A stretch of DNA of 45,983 bases, taken from assembly GCA_029268645.1 (NCBI GenBank), contig JAQWNI010000184.1, forward strand, positions 1 through 45,983. Direction: 5' to 3'. The notes below the pieces were generated by a model, which saw only the letters and a list, made by a program, of their open reading frames with translations, ran no database searches and was not told the origin of the DNA. Every line of letters begins with the position of its first letter. Position 1 is the stretch's first letter. Below, one piece after another: positions 26,584 to 34,670 of this stretch. A program made the position numbers and the translations under genes. The stretch is from Myxococcota bacterium. GTDB taxonomy: Bacteria; Myxococcota_A; UBA9160; UBA4427.

Positions 26584-27387
26584 TCAGTCCTCGAAGACCG
26601 GCTGTCGTCCTTCTTTCCGCGCTTGGGTCGCCTCCTCGAAATTCTGTGTCGTGAGCCGTACGAAGAGTTGGGTATGGCTCTCAAGCTCGATCGCCGAAGC
26701 AAGACTGCCTGTTTCGAGGCCGGCCCACATCATTCTTTTCGTGAGTTGAACGCCCTGGGTGCTCCACCCGTTGATCTGGTCGGCGAGGTCTAGAGCTGAA
26801 TCGCGGAGTTGATCATCCGGCACGCACCGAGAGACCAGCCCGATATCGGCGGCTTCGTGGGCAGAGACATCTCGCCCAGAGAGCATGATGTCAAAGGCCC
26901 TTGAGCTTCCGATGGCACGAGGCAGCAAAAAGCTCAGACCCAGCTCCGCGGCGGTCAAGCCGTTGTTGATGCCCGCTGCCCGGAAGTAAGCCGACTCTGC
27001 GGCGAGGCGCACGTCGGCGCCCAGAGTGAGACAGAACCCTCCCCCGATGGCGGCTCCGTTGATGGCGCAGATCACAGGCTGTGGCATCCGCCGGAGCGCG
27101 GGCACTAGGTCGGCGAGAATCGTCATCGAACGGGTCGCGATTCGGGTGAGCGTCATTCCGTCGATATTCGGCGGAGGCTCGGTGGCTTGAGTGTCGGCCC
27201 CTGAGCAGAAACCCTCACCCGTCCCGGTGAGAACCACACACCAGGTGTCATTGTCGGCGCCGACTTCTTGAATGGCTTCATGCAGAGGTCCAACGAGTTC
27301 AAAGGCCATCGAGTTCATGCGTTCGGGTCGATCCATCAGGATGACGCTGGTGTGAGGCCGCGGTTTTTCGATCCGCACGTATTTCAT
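26584..27387 (-). CDS. Enoyl-CoA hydratase/isomerase family protein
   Basis: 267-residue crotonase-fold protein. The family core is visible: FCSGAD near residue 63, the oxyanion block VICAINGAAIGGGFCLTLGADVRLA, and the second-half region GLTAAELGLSFLLPRAIGSSRAFDIMLSGRD in two parts. One catalytic Glu (AAELG) is present; the second position has Asp (AFDIM) rather than the usual Glu, as in some actinobacterial EchA-like proteins, so hydratase activity is not assured. The start MKYVRIEKP was used because conservation begins there; the longer frame adds 25 non-conserved residues. It lies at the head of the minus-strand run with the patatin and sulfatase genes. The acyl-CoA substrate is unknown. 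Confidence 0.85.
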   Translation of the reverse strand: MKYVRIEKPRPHTSVILMDRPERMNSMAFELVGPLHEAIQEVGADNDTWCVVLTGTGEGFCSGADTQATEPPPNIDGMTLTRIATRSMTILADLVPALRRMPQPVICAINGAAIGGGFCLTLGADVRLAAESAYFRAAGINNGLTAAELGLSFLLPRAIGSSRAFDIMLSGRDVSAHEAADIGLVSRCVPDDQLRDSALDLADQINGWSTQGVQLTKRMMWAGLETGSLASAIELESHTQLFVRLTTQNFEEATQARKEGRQPVFED

Positions 27388-27653
27388 TTTCGGGCTCGCT
27401 TGACGCTTTTGAGGGCTTTTGACCGAGATTCTGGCCAACCCCAGGGGATTCTCTTCGAACACTTCGTCTGAGCTGATTGAAATTTTGGCGTCCCTGGATC
27501 GACCAGGAGGGGGGGGTGTCAGCGTACCGGATAGTCAATCGAATTGGCGTCAGTGAAATAAAGGGCCGGCCATGAAAGAAAGAGGGCAGTGTAGCGGCTG
27601 CTTGGACAAGTTTTCGTTTGTTAGACCGGCAAGAAGTGCCACACTACGACAAG

Positions 27654-30590
27654 ATGGGGTGGACGTGGAAAAGGACATCCGCCTCAAATCGTGGGGCGCC
27701 GAGACCGAACCGAGAACGGATCTTTACCGCGATCTGGGCGTGCGGCCTGCTGTGGTGTGTCTTGGGCATTTCCTCTCCAGGGGTTGCCGAGGCTCAAGCC
27801 GGAGAGCGGTGGCGGGCCAAGATAGGCCGGCGATTAGAAGCGCGTCTCGGGACCGCCTCAACTCAGGAGCGGATTCGCTTTTCCGTTGTCCTTGAGGATC
27901 CTGGAGTCGCGCGGACGCCTAGTCGCCGTGCGGCGCGGCGCCGTGCGATCTTTCTCCGTCAGCAGAGCGTTTTGAATGATCTGGCGCCGGGTGAATTGGG
28001 TTTGCTCCGGCGCTACGAAAATTTGTCGGGCTTTTCCGGCAGCGCGCGTCCGGCGATCATCCGTCGCTTGGCCCAGAATCCAGACGTCGCCCAAGTCTAT
28101 GTCGACGGAGAAGTGCACAAAAATACAAATCAGGGACGCTCGATGATCGGGGTCGCCCAAGCAGCCGCGGCCGGGTTTCAGGGCGCAGGGCTGAACGTGG
28201 CCGTGCTGGACTCAGGAATTGATACCGACCACCCCGACCTCGTTGACCACTTGGTGGATGAGCGGTGCTGGTGTCGGTCCAACAACTTCAATCCTTCTGT
28301 GGGTTGTTGTCCAGCGGGGGGCGATACTCAGACAGGCCCCGGGGCGGCTGAGGACGATGACGGTCATGGCACATCGGTCAGCGGAATCATCACTTCCAAC
28401 GGCACGGTGGCTTCGAGCGGAGTGGCCCCTTCCGCTGGGATCGTCGCCGTTAAGGTGCTGGATGCCAGCGGAGGAGGGCGGTTTTCGGACATTGCAGCGG
28501 CTCTGGATTGGCTTGTCGCCAACCACGTTGCTCTGAATGTCCGCGTGGTCAACATGAGCCTCGGCGATGGGGACGAGTATTCAAGCGACGCGGTGAGTCC
28601 CTGTAGCGGCTCCAATACTGCGAACGCAATTGCAGACCTGACAGCCGCTGGCGTAGCCGTCTTTGTGGCCTCGGGAAATGATGGCCACACCGACGGAATT
28701 TCCTTCCCGGCGTGTGTTGCTGACGCGATTTCGGTCGGTGGCGTCTATGATGCGGCTCTTGGAAACGTTTCGTGGTGCGGAGATACATGCAGTACGACAC
28801 TGTGCACCGACACCAACACGGCGGCTGATGATTTCGTATGTCATACCAACAGCGACGAGTTGTTGGATGTTCTCGCACCTGATTATGCAACGGCAACCTC
28901 AGGGCTTGCCGGGTCTGCGACGATCTTTGGTGGAACCTCCGCCGCGAGCCCTTATGCGGCCAGTCTGGGTCTTCTGCTGATTGAGCAAGCTCTTGACCAG
29001 GGAGGGGATTTATCGGTTTCTGAGCTGAGAACGCTGATGAAGAGTCACGGGCCCATGGTGACGAACTCGGCCAACGGACTCAGTCACCGCCGGACCGACG
29101 TGACCAGCTTATTTGCGATCTGCGGAAATGGCTCAGTGGAGCTCGGTGAGGAGTGCGACGATGGGGGCACCGCCGGCGGAGATTGCTGCTCTGCCTCGTG
29201 CTTGTTCGAAGGCATTTCCGCTTCATGCTCCGACGGCGATGCCTGTACTGTGGCAGATGGGTGTGATGGAGCTGGTCAGTGTGTGGCAGGGGCCCCTCTG
29301 GTCTGCGACGACGGTTCTTTTTGCAATGGCCTTGAGACCTGTGACTCGGGTCTTGGCTGTCAGTCAGGGGTGGCGCCTTCGGTAGATGACGGTGTGGCTT
29401 GCACGAGCGATGCTTGCGACGAAGCGACAGACACGATCACCCATCAGGCTCAAGATGCGTTCTGCGATGATGCCACGTTCTGCAATGGTGATGAAACCTG
29501 TGATTTAAACCTCGGATGCCAATTGGGGGCGCCACCGGTCCTCAATGATGGGGTCGCCTGTACGACGGATTTGTGCGATGAAGCTCTCAATGTCGTGACG
29601 CATCTCCCTGTGAATGCACAATGCGACGACGGATTTTTCTGCAATGGGTCCGAGTTGTGTGACCCCCTGCTGGATTGCCAGGCGGGATCTCCGCCTGTTG
29701 TGGATGATGGGGTTGTGTGTACAGCCGATCTCTGCGACGAGGCGATTGATCAGGTGGTCCACTCTGCCGACAATTCGGCCTGCGACGATGGAGCTTTTTG
29801 TAACGGAGAAGAGGTTTGCGACCTCGTTCAGGGCTGTCAGTCTGGGGTTTCGCCAAGTGTCGATGATGGCGTTTCTTGCACGCAGGATAGCTGTGACGAA
29901 GTCGCCAACGTCATCGTTCACGCTCCGCTTGATGCGGCCTGCGACGACGGAGCCTTTTGCAATGGTGCCGAGAGCTGTGATCTGTTGCTCGGGTGCCAGT
30001 CCGGGGCATCGCCTGAGGTCGATGACGGTGTCGGCTGCACACTCGACGAATGTGATGAGGGCGCCGACCTGGTGAACCATGTCGCCAACGACGCGGCCTG
30101 TGATGACGGCTTCTTTTGTAACGGATCCGAAACTTGCGATCTGGTTTTGGACTGTCAAAGCGGCTCACCCCCTGAACTGGACGACGAAATTCTATGCACC
30201 GAGGACAGTTGTGATGAGGAGGCCGATCTGGTGGTGCATGCCGCAGCGGACAGTCTGTGCGACGACGGAGCATTCTGTAACGGCGCAGAGATCTGTGATT
30301 TGACTACGGGATGTCAATCGGGCTTGCCACCTGGGACTCAAGACGGGGTGGCTTGTACGATGGATTCCTGCGACGAGTCGACGGATACGGTGATTCATAC
30401 GCCGGACGACTCGACCTGCGATGATTCGGACGTCTGCACTGTGGGCGTGTGTGATGCTGTCGCGGGCTGCGTCCAGGTTCCGGTCCCCGAGTGTATTCCG
30501 CCGGTTCCGTTGACCGGACCTACGGTGTTGATTGGGCTGGTCGGATTGCTGTTGGGGACTGGGCTTTGGTCCATGCGCCGCTTGGCCTGA
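27654..30590 (+). CDS. Exported S8 subtilisin-like protease with Cys-rich repeats and a C-terminal anchor
   Basis: 978-residue exported protease. A signal segment is at about residues 24-47 (IFTAIWACGLLWCVLGIS). An I9-like propeptide region (YENLSGFSGSARPAIIRRLAQ) precedes the catalytic domain with Asp186 (AVLDSGID), His238 (DGHGTSVSG) and Ser429 (GGTSAASP). Then comes a CGNGSVELGEECDDGG region resembling DUF4215-type Cys-rich modules, and seven 53-residue Cys-rich repeats. The C-terminus ends with PVPLTGP, a hydrophobic helix and a short basic tail (SMRRLA), like known CTERM sorting signals but not identical to any I recall. The ATG is the first plausible start; a TTG 36 bases earlier is an alternative, and no strong ribosome site is seen. 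A surface or extracellular role is likely. Confidence 0.9.
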   Translation: MGWTWKRTSASNRGAPRPNRERIFTAIWACGLLWCVLGISSPGVAEAQAGERWRAKIGRRLEARLGTASTQERIRFSVVLEDPGVARTPSRRAARRRAIFLRQQSVLNDLAPGELGLLRRYENLSGFSGSARPAIIRRLAQNPDVAQVYVDGEVHKNTNQGRSMIGVAQAAAAGFQGAGLNVAVLDSGIDTDHPDLVDHLVDERCWCRSNNFNPSVGCCPAGGDTQTGPGAAEDDDGHGTSVSGIITSNGTVASSGVAPSAGIVAVKVLDASGGGRFSDIAAALDWLVANHVALNVRVVNMSLGDGDEYSSDAVSPCSGSNTANAIADLTAAGVAVFVASGNDGHTDGISFPACVADAISVGGVYDAALGNVSWCGDTCSTTLCTDTNTAADDFVCHTNSDELLDVLAPDYATATSGLAGSATIFGGTSAASPYAASLGLLLIEQALDQGGDLSVSELRTLMKSHGPMVTNSANGLSHRRTDVTSLFAICGNGSVELGEECDDGGTAGGDCCSASCLFEGISASCSDGDACTVADGCDGAGQCVAGAPLVCDDGSFCNGLETCDSGLGCQSGVAPSVDDGVACTSDACDEATDTITHQAQDAFCDDATFCNGDETCDLNLGCQLGAPPVLNDGVACTTDLCDEALNVVTHLPVNAQCDDGFFCNGSELCDPLLDCQAGSPPVVDDGVVCTADLCDEAIDQVVHSADNSACDDGAFCNGEEVCDLVQGCQSGVSPSVDDGVSCTQDSCDEVANVIVHAPLDAACDDGAFCNGAESCDLLLGCQSGASPEVDDGVGCTLDECDEGADLVNHVANDAACDDGFFCNGSETCDLVLDCQSGSPPELDDEILCTEDSCDEEADLVVHAAADSLCDDGAFCNGAEICDLTTGCQSGLPPGTQDGVACTMDSCDESTDTVIHTPDDSTCDDSDVCTVGVCDAVAGCVQVPVPECIPPVPLTGPTVLIGLVGLLLGTGLWSMRRLA
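29304..30416 (+). repeat. Seven 159-bp (53-aa) Cys-rich repeats in the subtilase
   Basis: Seven units in tandem, each 53 codons, are followed by a truncated eighth beginning at 30417. Each unit opens with CDDGxFCNGxExCD and contains a Gly-Cys-Gln-Ser-Gly turn, a DDGVxCTxDxCDE segment and a VxH toward the end. Unit length is constant, with no insertions, while nucleotide sequence varies between units, so the array is old rather than newly duplicated. Six cysteines per unit and Asp-rich turns suggest disulfide-stabilised, perhaps calcium-binding modules; that is inference. Confidence 0.95.
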
Positions 30591-30635
30591 TTTCCTGTTG
30601 ATTTCTTTTGCTGAGTTGAGTGGTTTAGAGCGGCA

Positions 30636-32750
30636 ATGATGAACGATCAGAATCGGTCTTGGATGGTGCCCTTTGCTTCCGTGGCCGCCTTCGTCATGCT
30701 GGCTCAGCTTGTCGCAGGTCGCGCAACCCGAGAGGCATTGTTCCTCGCCAATTTTCGAGCAGATGATCTTCCCTATGCGATGGCGGCCGCCGGCGTTTTG
30801 TCGGTCGGCGGATCGATTCCTGCCGCGCGGGCCCTCTCCCGCTTCGGCCCGGGCCGGGTTGTGCCATTTTTTTTCGCATTCAGCGCGAGCCTTTTTGTCA
30901 TTGAGTGGATTTTTTCCCATCGGGCGCCCCATTTCGTAGCGGCGATGCTTTACCTCCATCTCGCGGCGGCTTCTACGTTATTGGTCAGTGGCTTTTGGGC
31001 CATTCTCAACGAACGCTTCGATCCCCATAGTGCGAAAGCGGGTTTGGCTCGGGTGGCGAGTTTTGCCACGGCCGGGGGTATGCTGGGCGGCCTTCTTTCT
31101 GAGCGGGTCGGCGTTCTTTTTGGCTTGGACACGACCTTGATCGTGATGGCGGGGATGCACGGATTTTGCGCTGTATTGGTGGGCTGGATCGGGCGTTTCG
31201 GGGCGCTGACCACCGAGACAAGCGATTCAGAGGAATCCGAATTGAGTGGCCTTGGGGCGATCCGTTCGGCGCCCTACTTAAAGCTTTTGGTGGCGACGAC
31301 GGTGACCTTCGCGATCCTCGACGCCCCCTTGGATTTCGCGATTCGAGCGGGGGCTGCGGGCGAGTTCGATTCAGGCAAGGAACTGATCCGATTTTTTGGG
31401 TTTTACTATACGGCCGTGGGGGTGGCGACTTTTCTCATGCAGAGCGCCCTGACCCAAAAAGTGATTGCGCGATTCGGGATTGGGACCGCCATGGCGTCCA
31501 TGCCGATCATGGTGATGGTGACCGGAGCTGCGGCGCTGTTTTCGCCGGTTTTGGCGGCCTTTGTTGCGATGCGCGGAACAACTTCAGTCTTGACCAATTC
31601 GGTCTACCGAACTGGATTCGAATTGCTCTACACCCCGCTGCCTCTGCGACTGAAGCGTCCGGCGAAGCCTGTGGTCGATGTGGGGGGCGATGGCCTGGGT
31701 GATGTGGTCGGTGCGGGTCTCGTTTTGGCGATTATTGCCGTCTGGCCGGTGGGCCAGTTGGTTGGTGTCACGGCGGCGGCTATTGGGCTGGCGGGGGTTT
31801 TGATCTGGCTCTTGAGCCGTTTGCAAAATGCTTATCGGGCCCAACTGACCGAAAATCTTGAGGAGGGGAACCTGAAATCGGTTGTCGCGGATGGTCCGGC
31901 CCCTGACGTCACACATAGCCATATCCAACTCGACCGTTCGGCGATTCGCGCTCGTCTGCACGAGATGGGTCTTCCGGGATCAGAGGCGCAGGTTTCCCAT
32001 GACAGCCCAACGTCCGAGTGGGTCGAAGCGTTGAGCGACTCGGGGCGTGCCCATGGAGCCGCAGAGGGTCTTCGCGCGCGGGGAGTGGCTGCTCGGGGCG
32101 ATTTGCTCCAGGCGTTGTCCGATCCCGACTGCCCAGGTCTGGCGAAGTTGTTCTTGCCGGGCCTCCTTGAGCACGTCCCCGATGAGTCCGTCGTCGAAGG
32201 TTTGTTGGCCACGATGGCGGAGGCTGATTTTGAAGTTCGCTTTCGCTCGGGTCGGGCGGTGGTCCGAATCGTCCAGCACCAGCTTGAACTCAAGCCTTCT
32301 TCCGAGCGAGTTCTCGAAGCCGTTCGCCATGAACTTCACAATCCGGGGGTTGCGCCGCCGGTCGAGTCAATGTCCGTTGCCGAGGACCGTTCCGAGTCGG
32401 TTTTGATCGCCGACTACCCGCATTTGCCAGTGGCGCGTCGCCTTGAGCATGTGTTGACTTTGCTGGCCCTGGAAAACGGTTCCGACTTGATGCGGTCGGT
32501 CTTGCTCGGACTCTATTCAGAAAACCCGGCCTTTTCGGGCAACGCCCTTGAGTATCTCGATGCCTCGTTGCCGGAGGATCTGCGTCGAGCGCTTCCTGAG
32601 ATTTTGGGCGGGCGCCTAGCGGGCCTTCGAAGTCGTCCCGGAAGTGATCAAGCGGCTCGGGATCTCAAGGCAGAGCTTCTCAGGCAGGCGCAGACTCGGA
32701 TCATGGGCCCTAGTCCCGCGTCAGGGAATTCGGAGGGTGATCCCACCTAG
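30636..32750 (+). CDS. NTT/MFS-like membrane transporter with a soluble C-terminal domain
   Basis: 704 residues. The first 400 or so hold about eleven or twelve hydrophobic segments, with ATREALFLANFRADDLPYA early and MRGTTSVLTNSVYRTGFELLYTPLP mid-protein, a layout like bacterial nucleotide-transporter (Npt/ATP-ADP translocase) homologues. From about residue 430 the protein is soluble and helix-rich (ALSDSGRAHGAAEGLRARG, LLQALSDPDCPGLAK, AEADFEVRFRSGRAVVRI), with the spacing of HEAT-type repeats. The substrate is unknown; nucleotide exchange is only the family link. Two consecutive ATGs start the ORF; the ribosome site GAGCGG is weak. It lies 45 bases after the subtilase and ends overlapping the convergent MaoC stop by four bases. 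Confidence 0.72.
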   Translation: MMNDQNRSWMVPFASVAAFVMLAQLVAGRATREALFLANFRADDLPYAMAAAGVLSVGGSIPAARALSRFGPGRVVPFFFAFSASLFVIEWIFSHRAPHFVAAMLYLHLAAASTLLVSGFWAILNERFDPHSAKAGLARVASFATAGGMLGGLLSERVGVLFGLDTTLIVMAGMHGFCAVLVGWIGRFGALTTETSDSEESELSGLGAIRSAPYLKLLVATTVTFAILDAPLDFAIRAGAAGEFDSGKELIRFFGFYYTAVGVATFLMQSALTQKVIARFGIGTAMASMPIMVMVTGAAALFSPVLAAFVAMRGTTSVLTNSVYRTGFELLYTPLPLRLKRPAKPVVDVGGDGLGDVVGAGLVLAIIAVWPVGQLVGVTAAAIGLAGVLIWLLSRLQNAYRAQLTENLEEGNLKSVVADGPAPDVTHSHIQLDRSAIRARLHEMGLPGSEAQVSHDSPTSEWVEALSDSGRAHGAAEGLRARGVAARGDLLQALSDPDCPGLAKLFLPGLLEHVPDESVVEGLLATMAEADFEVRFRSGRAVVRIVQHQLELKPSSERVLEAVRHELHNPGVAPPVESMSVAEDRSESVLIADYPHLPVARRLEHVLTLLALENGSDLMRSVLLGLYSENPAFSGNALEYLDASLPEDLRRALPEILGGRLAGLRSRPGSDQAARDLKAELLRQAQTRIMGPSPASGNSEGDPT

Positions 32751-33205
32751 CCGGTTGGGGAGGGTGGCCGTCGAGCGACCATCAAGTCGACGTCTTGTGA
32801 GAGGACGACTTGGCCCGCGGAGTCACTGAGCGTGTCTCGGAGTCGAACAACCCCCCGGTCGCTTTTTGAACGAGAGGCTCGTGCTTCTACGCACGTGGTG
32901 GAGTAGAGAAGTTTCTCTCCCACCCGAGCGGGGTGGGGAAATCGTACGGCCTCCTTCCCCAACATCGCGAGGACCACAACCTGGGCGTCAAAATCAAAGA
33001 AAAGGCGAGTGCAAATCGCAAACAGCTGGAGCGAAGAAGCGGTGAGTCCGCCATAGATTGACTGGGCGGCGGCCACCGGATCGGTGTGAAAGGGTTGAGG
33101 ATCCCATTGCCTGGCGAAAGTGATGCAGGCGGCTTCTTCAAGTTCCCACTCCCCGACGCGTTTTGTCCACCCGACCGGAATATCGTCAAAGTAAGTTTGG
33201 CTCAT
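32747..33205 (-). CDS. MaoC-like (R)-hydratase, hotdog fold
   Basis: 152-residue hotdog-fold protein. The hydratase motif FARQWDPQPFHTD is at residues 30-42, with the catalytic Asp35 and His40 of MaoC-type enoyl-CoA hydratases in the expected spacing. The following SIYGGLTASSLQLFAI is the conserved central helix, and VRFPHPARVGEKLLY is the next family block. It should hydrate a 2-enoyl-CoA to an (R)-3-hydroxyacyl-CoA; acyl chain specificity is unknown. It is divergent from the YkgJ gene across 66 bp and shares four bases with the convergent transporter gene. It may work with the acyl-CoA synthetase and other beta-oxidation genes in the window, though none is adjacent. Confidence 0.9.
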   Translation of the reverse strand: MSQTYFDDIPVGWTKRVGEWELEEAACITFARQWDPQPFHTDPVAAAQSIYGGLTASSLQLFAICTRLFFDFDAQVVVLAMLGKEAVRFPHPARVGEKLLYSTTCVEARASRSKSDRGVVRLRDTLSDSAGQVVLSQDVDLMVARRPPSPTG

Positions 33206-33271
33206 GTACCCCTCGTTTCATCCACATGATCCGACGCCTCATTGGCGACAGTATGGGGCATACTCGCACCC

Positions 33272-33913
33272 ATGTCGGACACTCTTTCTCCGCTGATCGG
33301 ATCAGCTCCCAAGGGAGAATCGGCGCAGCGGGTCTGTGGAGAGTGCTCGCTCTGCTGCACCGTTCTCCGGGTCGACGCGCTTAGAAAGCTCGGTGGGGTC
33401 GACTGTCTTCATCAGGACATCGATGGTCCGGGATGTTCGATTCATGCCAAACGCCCCCGGATTTGCCGCGCCTATCGGTGCGCTTGGTTGAAGGGTTCTT
33501 TCGGCGAAGCGGATCGGCCCGACCGGCTCGGTGCTGTATCGGATTTTGTTTCGAGTGGCGCAACGGTCCAACTCGAAATCCACGAGTCAGAACCGGGGCT
33601 CTTCGATCGTCAGCCTCGTCTGCAGGAAATTGCCGAAGTGGCTCGCGCATCGATGCCTGTTCGTATTCGAGACAGCGCGGACGTTCTGGATGACAATCGG
33701 CCGTTCCGCATCCTCATGCCGAATGGGGAGACCCATTGGGTCCGCGGGGAGTGGAGCGAAGTGGTTGGTCCTTCCAATGATCGGGGAGAGCCCGGCGTGA
33801 TGGTTCGGCGGCACCTGCCGCTTTTTGAGCGGGTCCTGCGGCGGCTGATTTTAAAAATTCGCCGTTGGCGGCTTCGGGATTACCGTGGCGCTTCTCCCTC
33901 TGGAAAGGCTTGA
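33272..33913 (+). CDS. YkgJ-family cysteine-cluster protein (UPF0153)
   Basis: 213 residues. The N-terminal half carries the family's metal-binding cysteines: RVCGECSLCC, then VDCLHQD, PGCSIHAKRPRICRAYRCAW, about eight cysteines in the CxxCxxCC...C...C...C...C layout predicted to bind zinc or iron. The C-terminal half (VRGEWSEVVGPSND) has no recognised motif. The first ATG (SDTLSPLIG) was used; a TTG 30 bases earlier is in frame but weak. CATACT lies eight bases before the ATG with no Shine-Dalgarno, so a leaderless message is possible. Its 3' end overlaps the convergent tandem glutaredoxin-like gene by 34 bases. Function is unknown for the whole family. Confidence 0.85.
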   Translation: MSDTLSPLIGSAPKGESAQRVCGECSLCCTVLRVDALRKLGGVDCLHQDIDGPGCSIHAKRPRICRAYRCAWLKGSFGEADRPDRLGAVSDFVSSGATVQLEIHESEPGLFDRQPRLQEIAEVARASMPVRIRDSADVLDDNRPFRILMPNGETHWVRGEWSEVVGPSNDRGEPGVMVRRHLPLFERVLRRLILKIRRWRLRDYRGASPSGKA

Positions 33914-34629
33914 GCCTCGCTCTCTTCCGGGGTGTCTTCGTGGCCATACGTGGCCTCTAGATAGTCCATGATGTCTTTAGATTCGAAGAGTCCGATCTCT
34001 GCATTGGGGTCGTACAGCCAGGGGACCATCATTTGCCCAGAGCGCTCGATGAATTCGTTTCGGGATGGACTGCCTTGGCCAACGTTGTGGAGTCGATAGG
34101 GGATTTCTAGCTCGCACAGTCTTTCCCGGACGAGTCGGCAGAAGGGCGAAGACTCCATGCTGTAGAGCTCCAGGGGAAGCGATGGCCTTCGCGAGGGGCG
34201 AGCGGTGCGGCCCGCCAGTACTCTCGGGAGACCGGCCAGGGCAGAGTTCAGGTCTCCGAGCGGGCCCAGGCTGAGCAGTCCCGTCACCTTTTGGTCGCCG
34301 TAGTGGTCGAAGAGGTGCTGGACGATGGCATCGGATTCGTAGAGAGCGGTTTCAGTATTCGGGTCGACTAGATAGGGAAACTGTGCACGCCCCCCGCGTC
34401 GGATGGCTTCCTTTCGAAATCGTTCCCCCCCGCGTGGGCAGGGTCGAATCTCAACGCTGAGGTCGAGTCGGGTCAGAGCTTCGCGGACTTTGCGACAAAA
34501 CGGGCACGCTTCGTACTCGTAAAGAATGAGAGGCCTCTGAGGGCGTGCCCCGAGGCGCCCAACTCCGTGGCCATGGCCGAGTCGACCGAGAGAAGTCATC
34601 AGGGAAGTCGTGACATCGAAAGCGCGCAT
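33880..34629 (-). CDS. Tandem glutaredoxin/GST-N-like protein
   Basis: 249 residues with two thioredoxin-fold modules. Module 1 begins LILYEYEACPFCRKVRE with the Cys42-x-x-Cys45 pair; module 2 begins LELYSMESSPFCRLVRE, where the first Cys is replaced by Ser (SPFC, 161-164). Each has the cis-Pro region (FPYLVDPNTETALYES, and VPWLYDPNAEIGLFES) of GST N-terminal domains. No C-terminal GST helical domain follows. Similar two-module proteins occur in cyanobacteria and plants. The N-terminal 30 residues (GHGHGVGRLG) are low-complexity. A TTG 45 bases earlier would overlap the DUF455 stop (TTGA) and is a real alternative start. Redox partner unknown. Confidence 0.82.
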   Translation of the reverse strand: MRAFDVTTSLMTSLGRLGHGHGVGRLGARPQRPLILYEYEACPFCRKVREALTRLDLSVEIRPCPRGGERFRKEAIRRGGRAQFPYLVDPNTETALYESDAIVQHLFDHYGDQKVTGLLSLGPLGDLNSALAGLPRVLAGRTARPSRRPSLPLELYSMESSPFCRLVRERLCELEIPYRLHNVGQGSPSRNEFIERSGQMMVPWLYDPNAEIGLFESKDIMDYLEATYGHEDTPEESEAQAFPEGEAPR

Positions 34630-34670
34630 GAAGTTCGTCGATCTCCAGGGGTGAACCCGATTTTGTGGAT

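Noticed and set aside
29304-30416. Regular 159-bp repeats as a CRISPR array
   Set aside because: The period is far too long, repeats are diverged, and the array is a continuous reading frame inside the subtilase.
30540-30590. LPXTG-type sortase signal (PLTGP) in the subtilase
   Set aside because: The motif is not LPXTG and the genome looks Gram-negative; a CTERM-like signal or plain anchor fits better.
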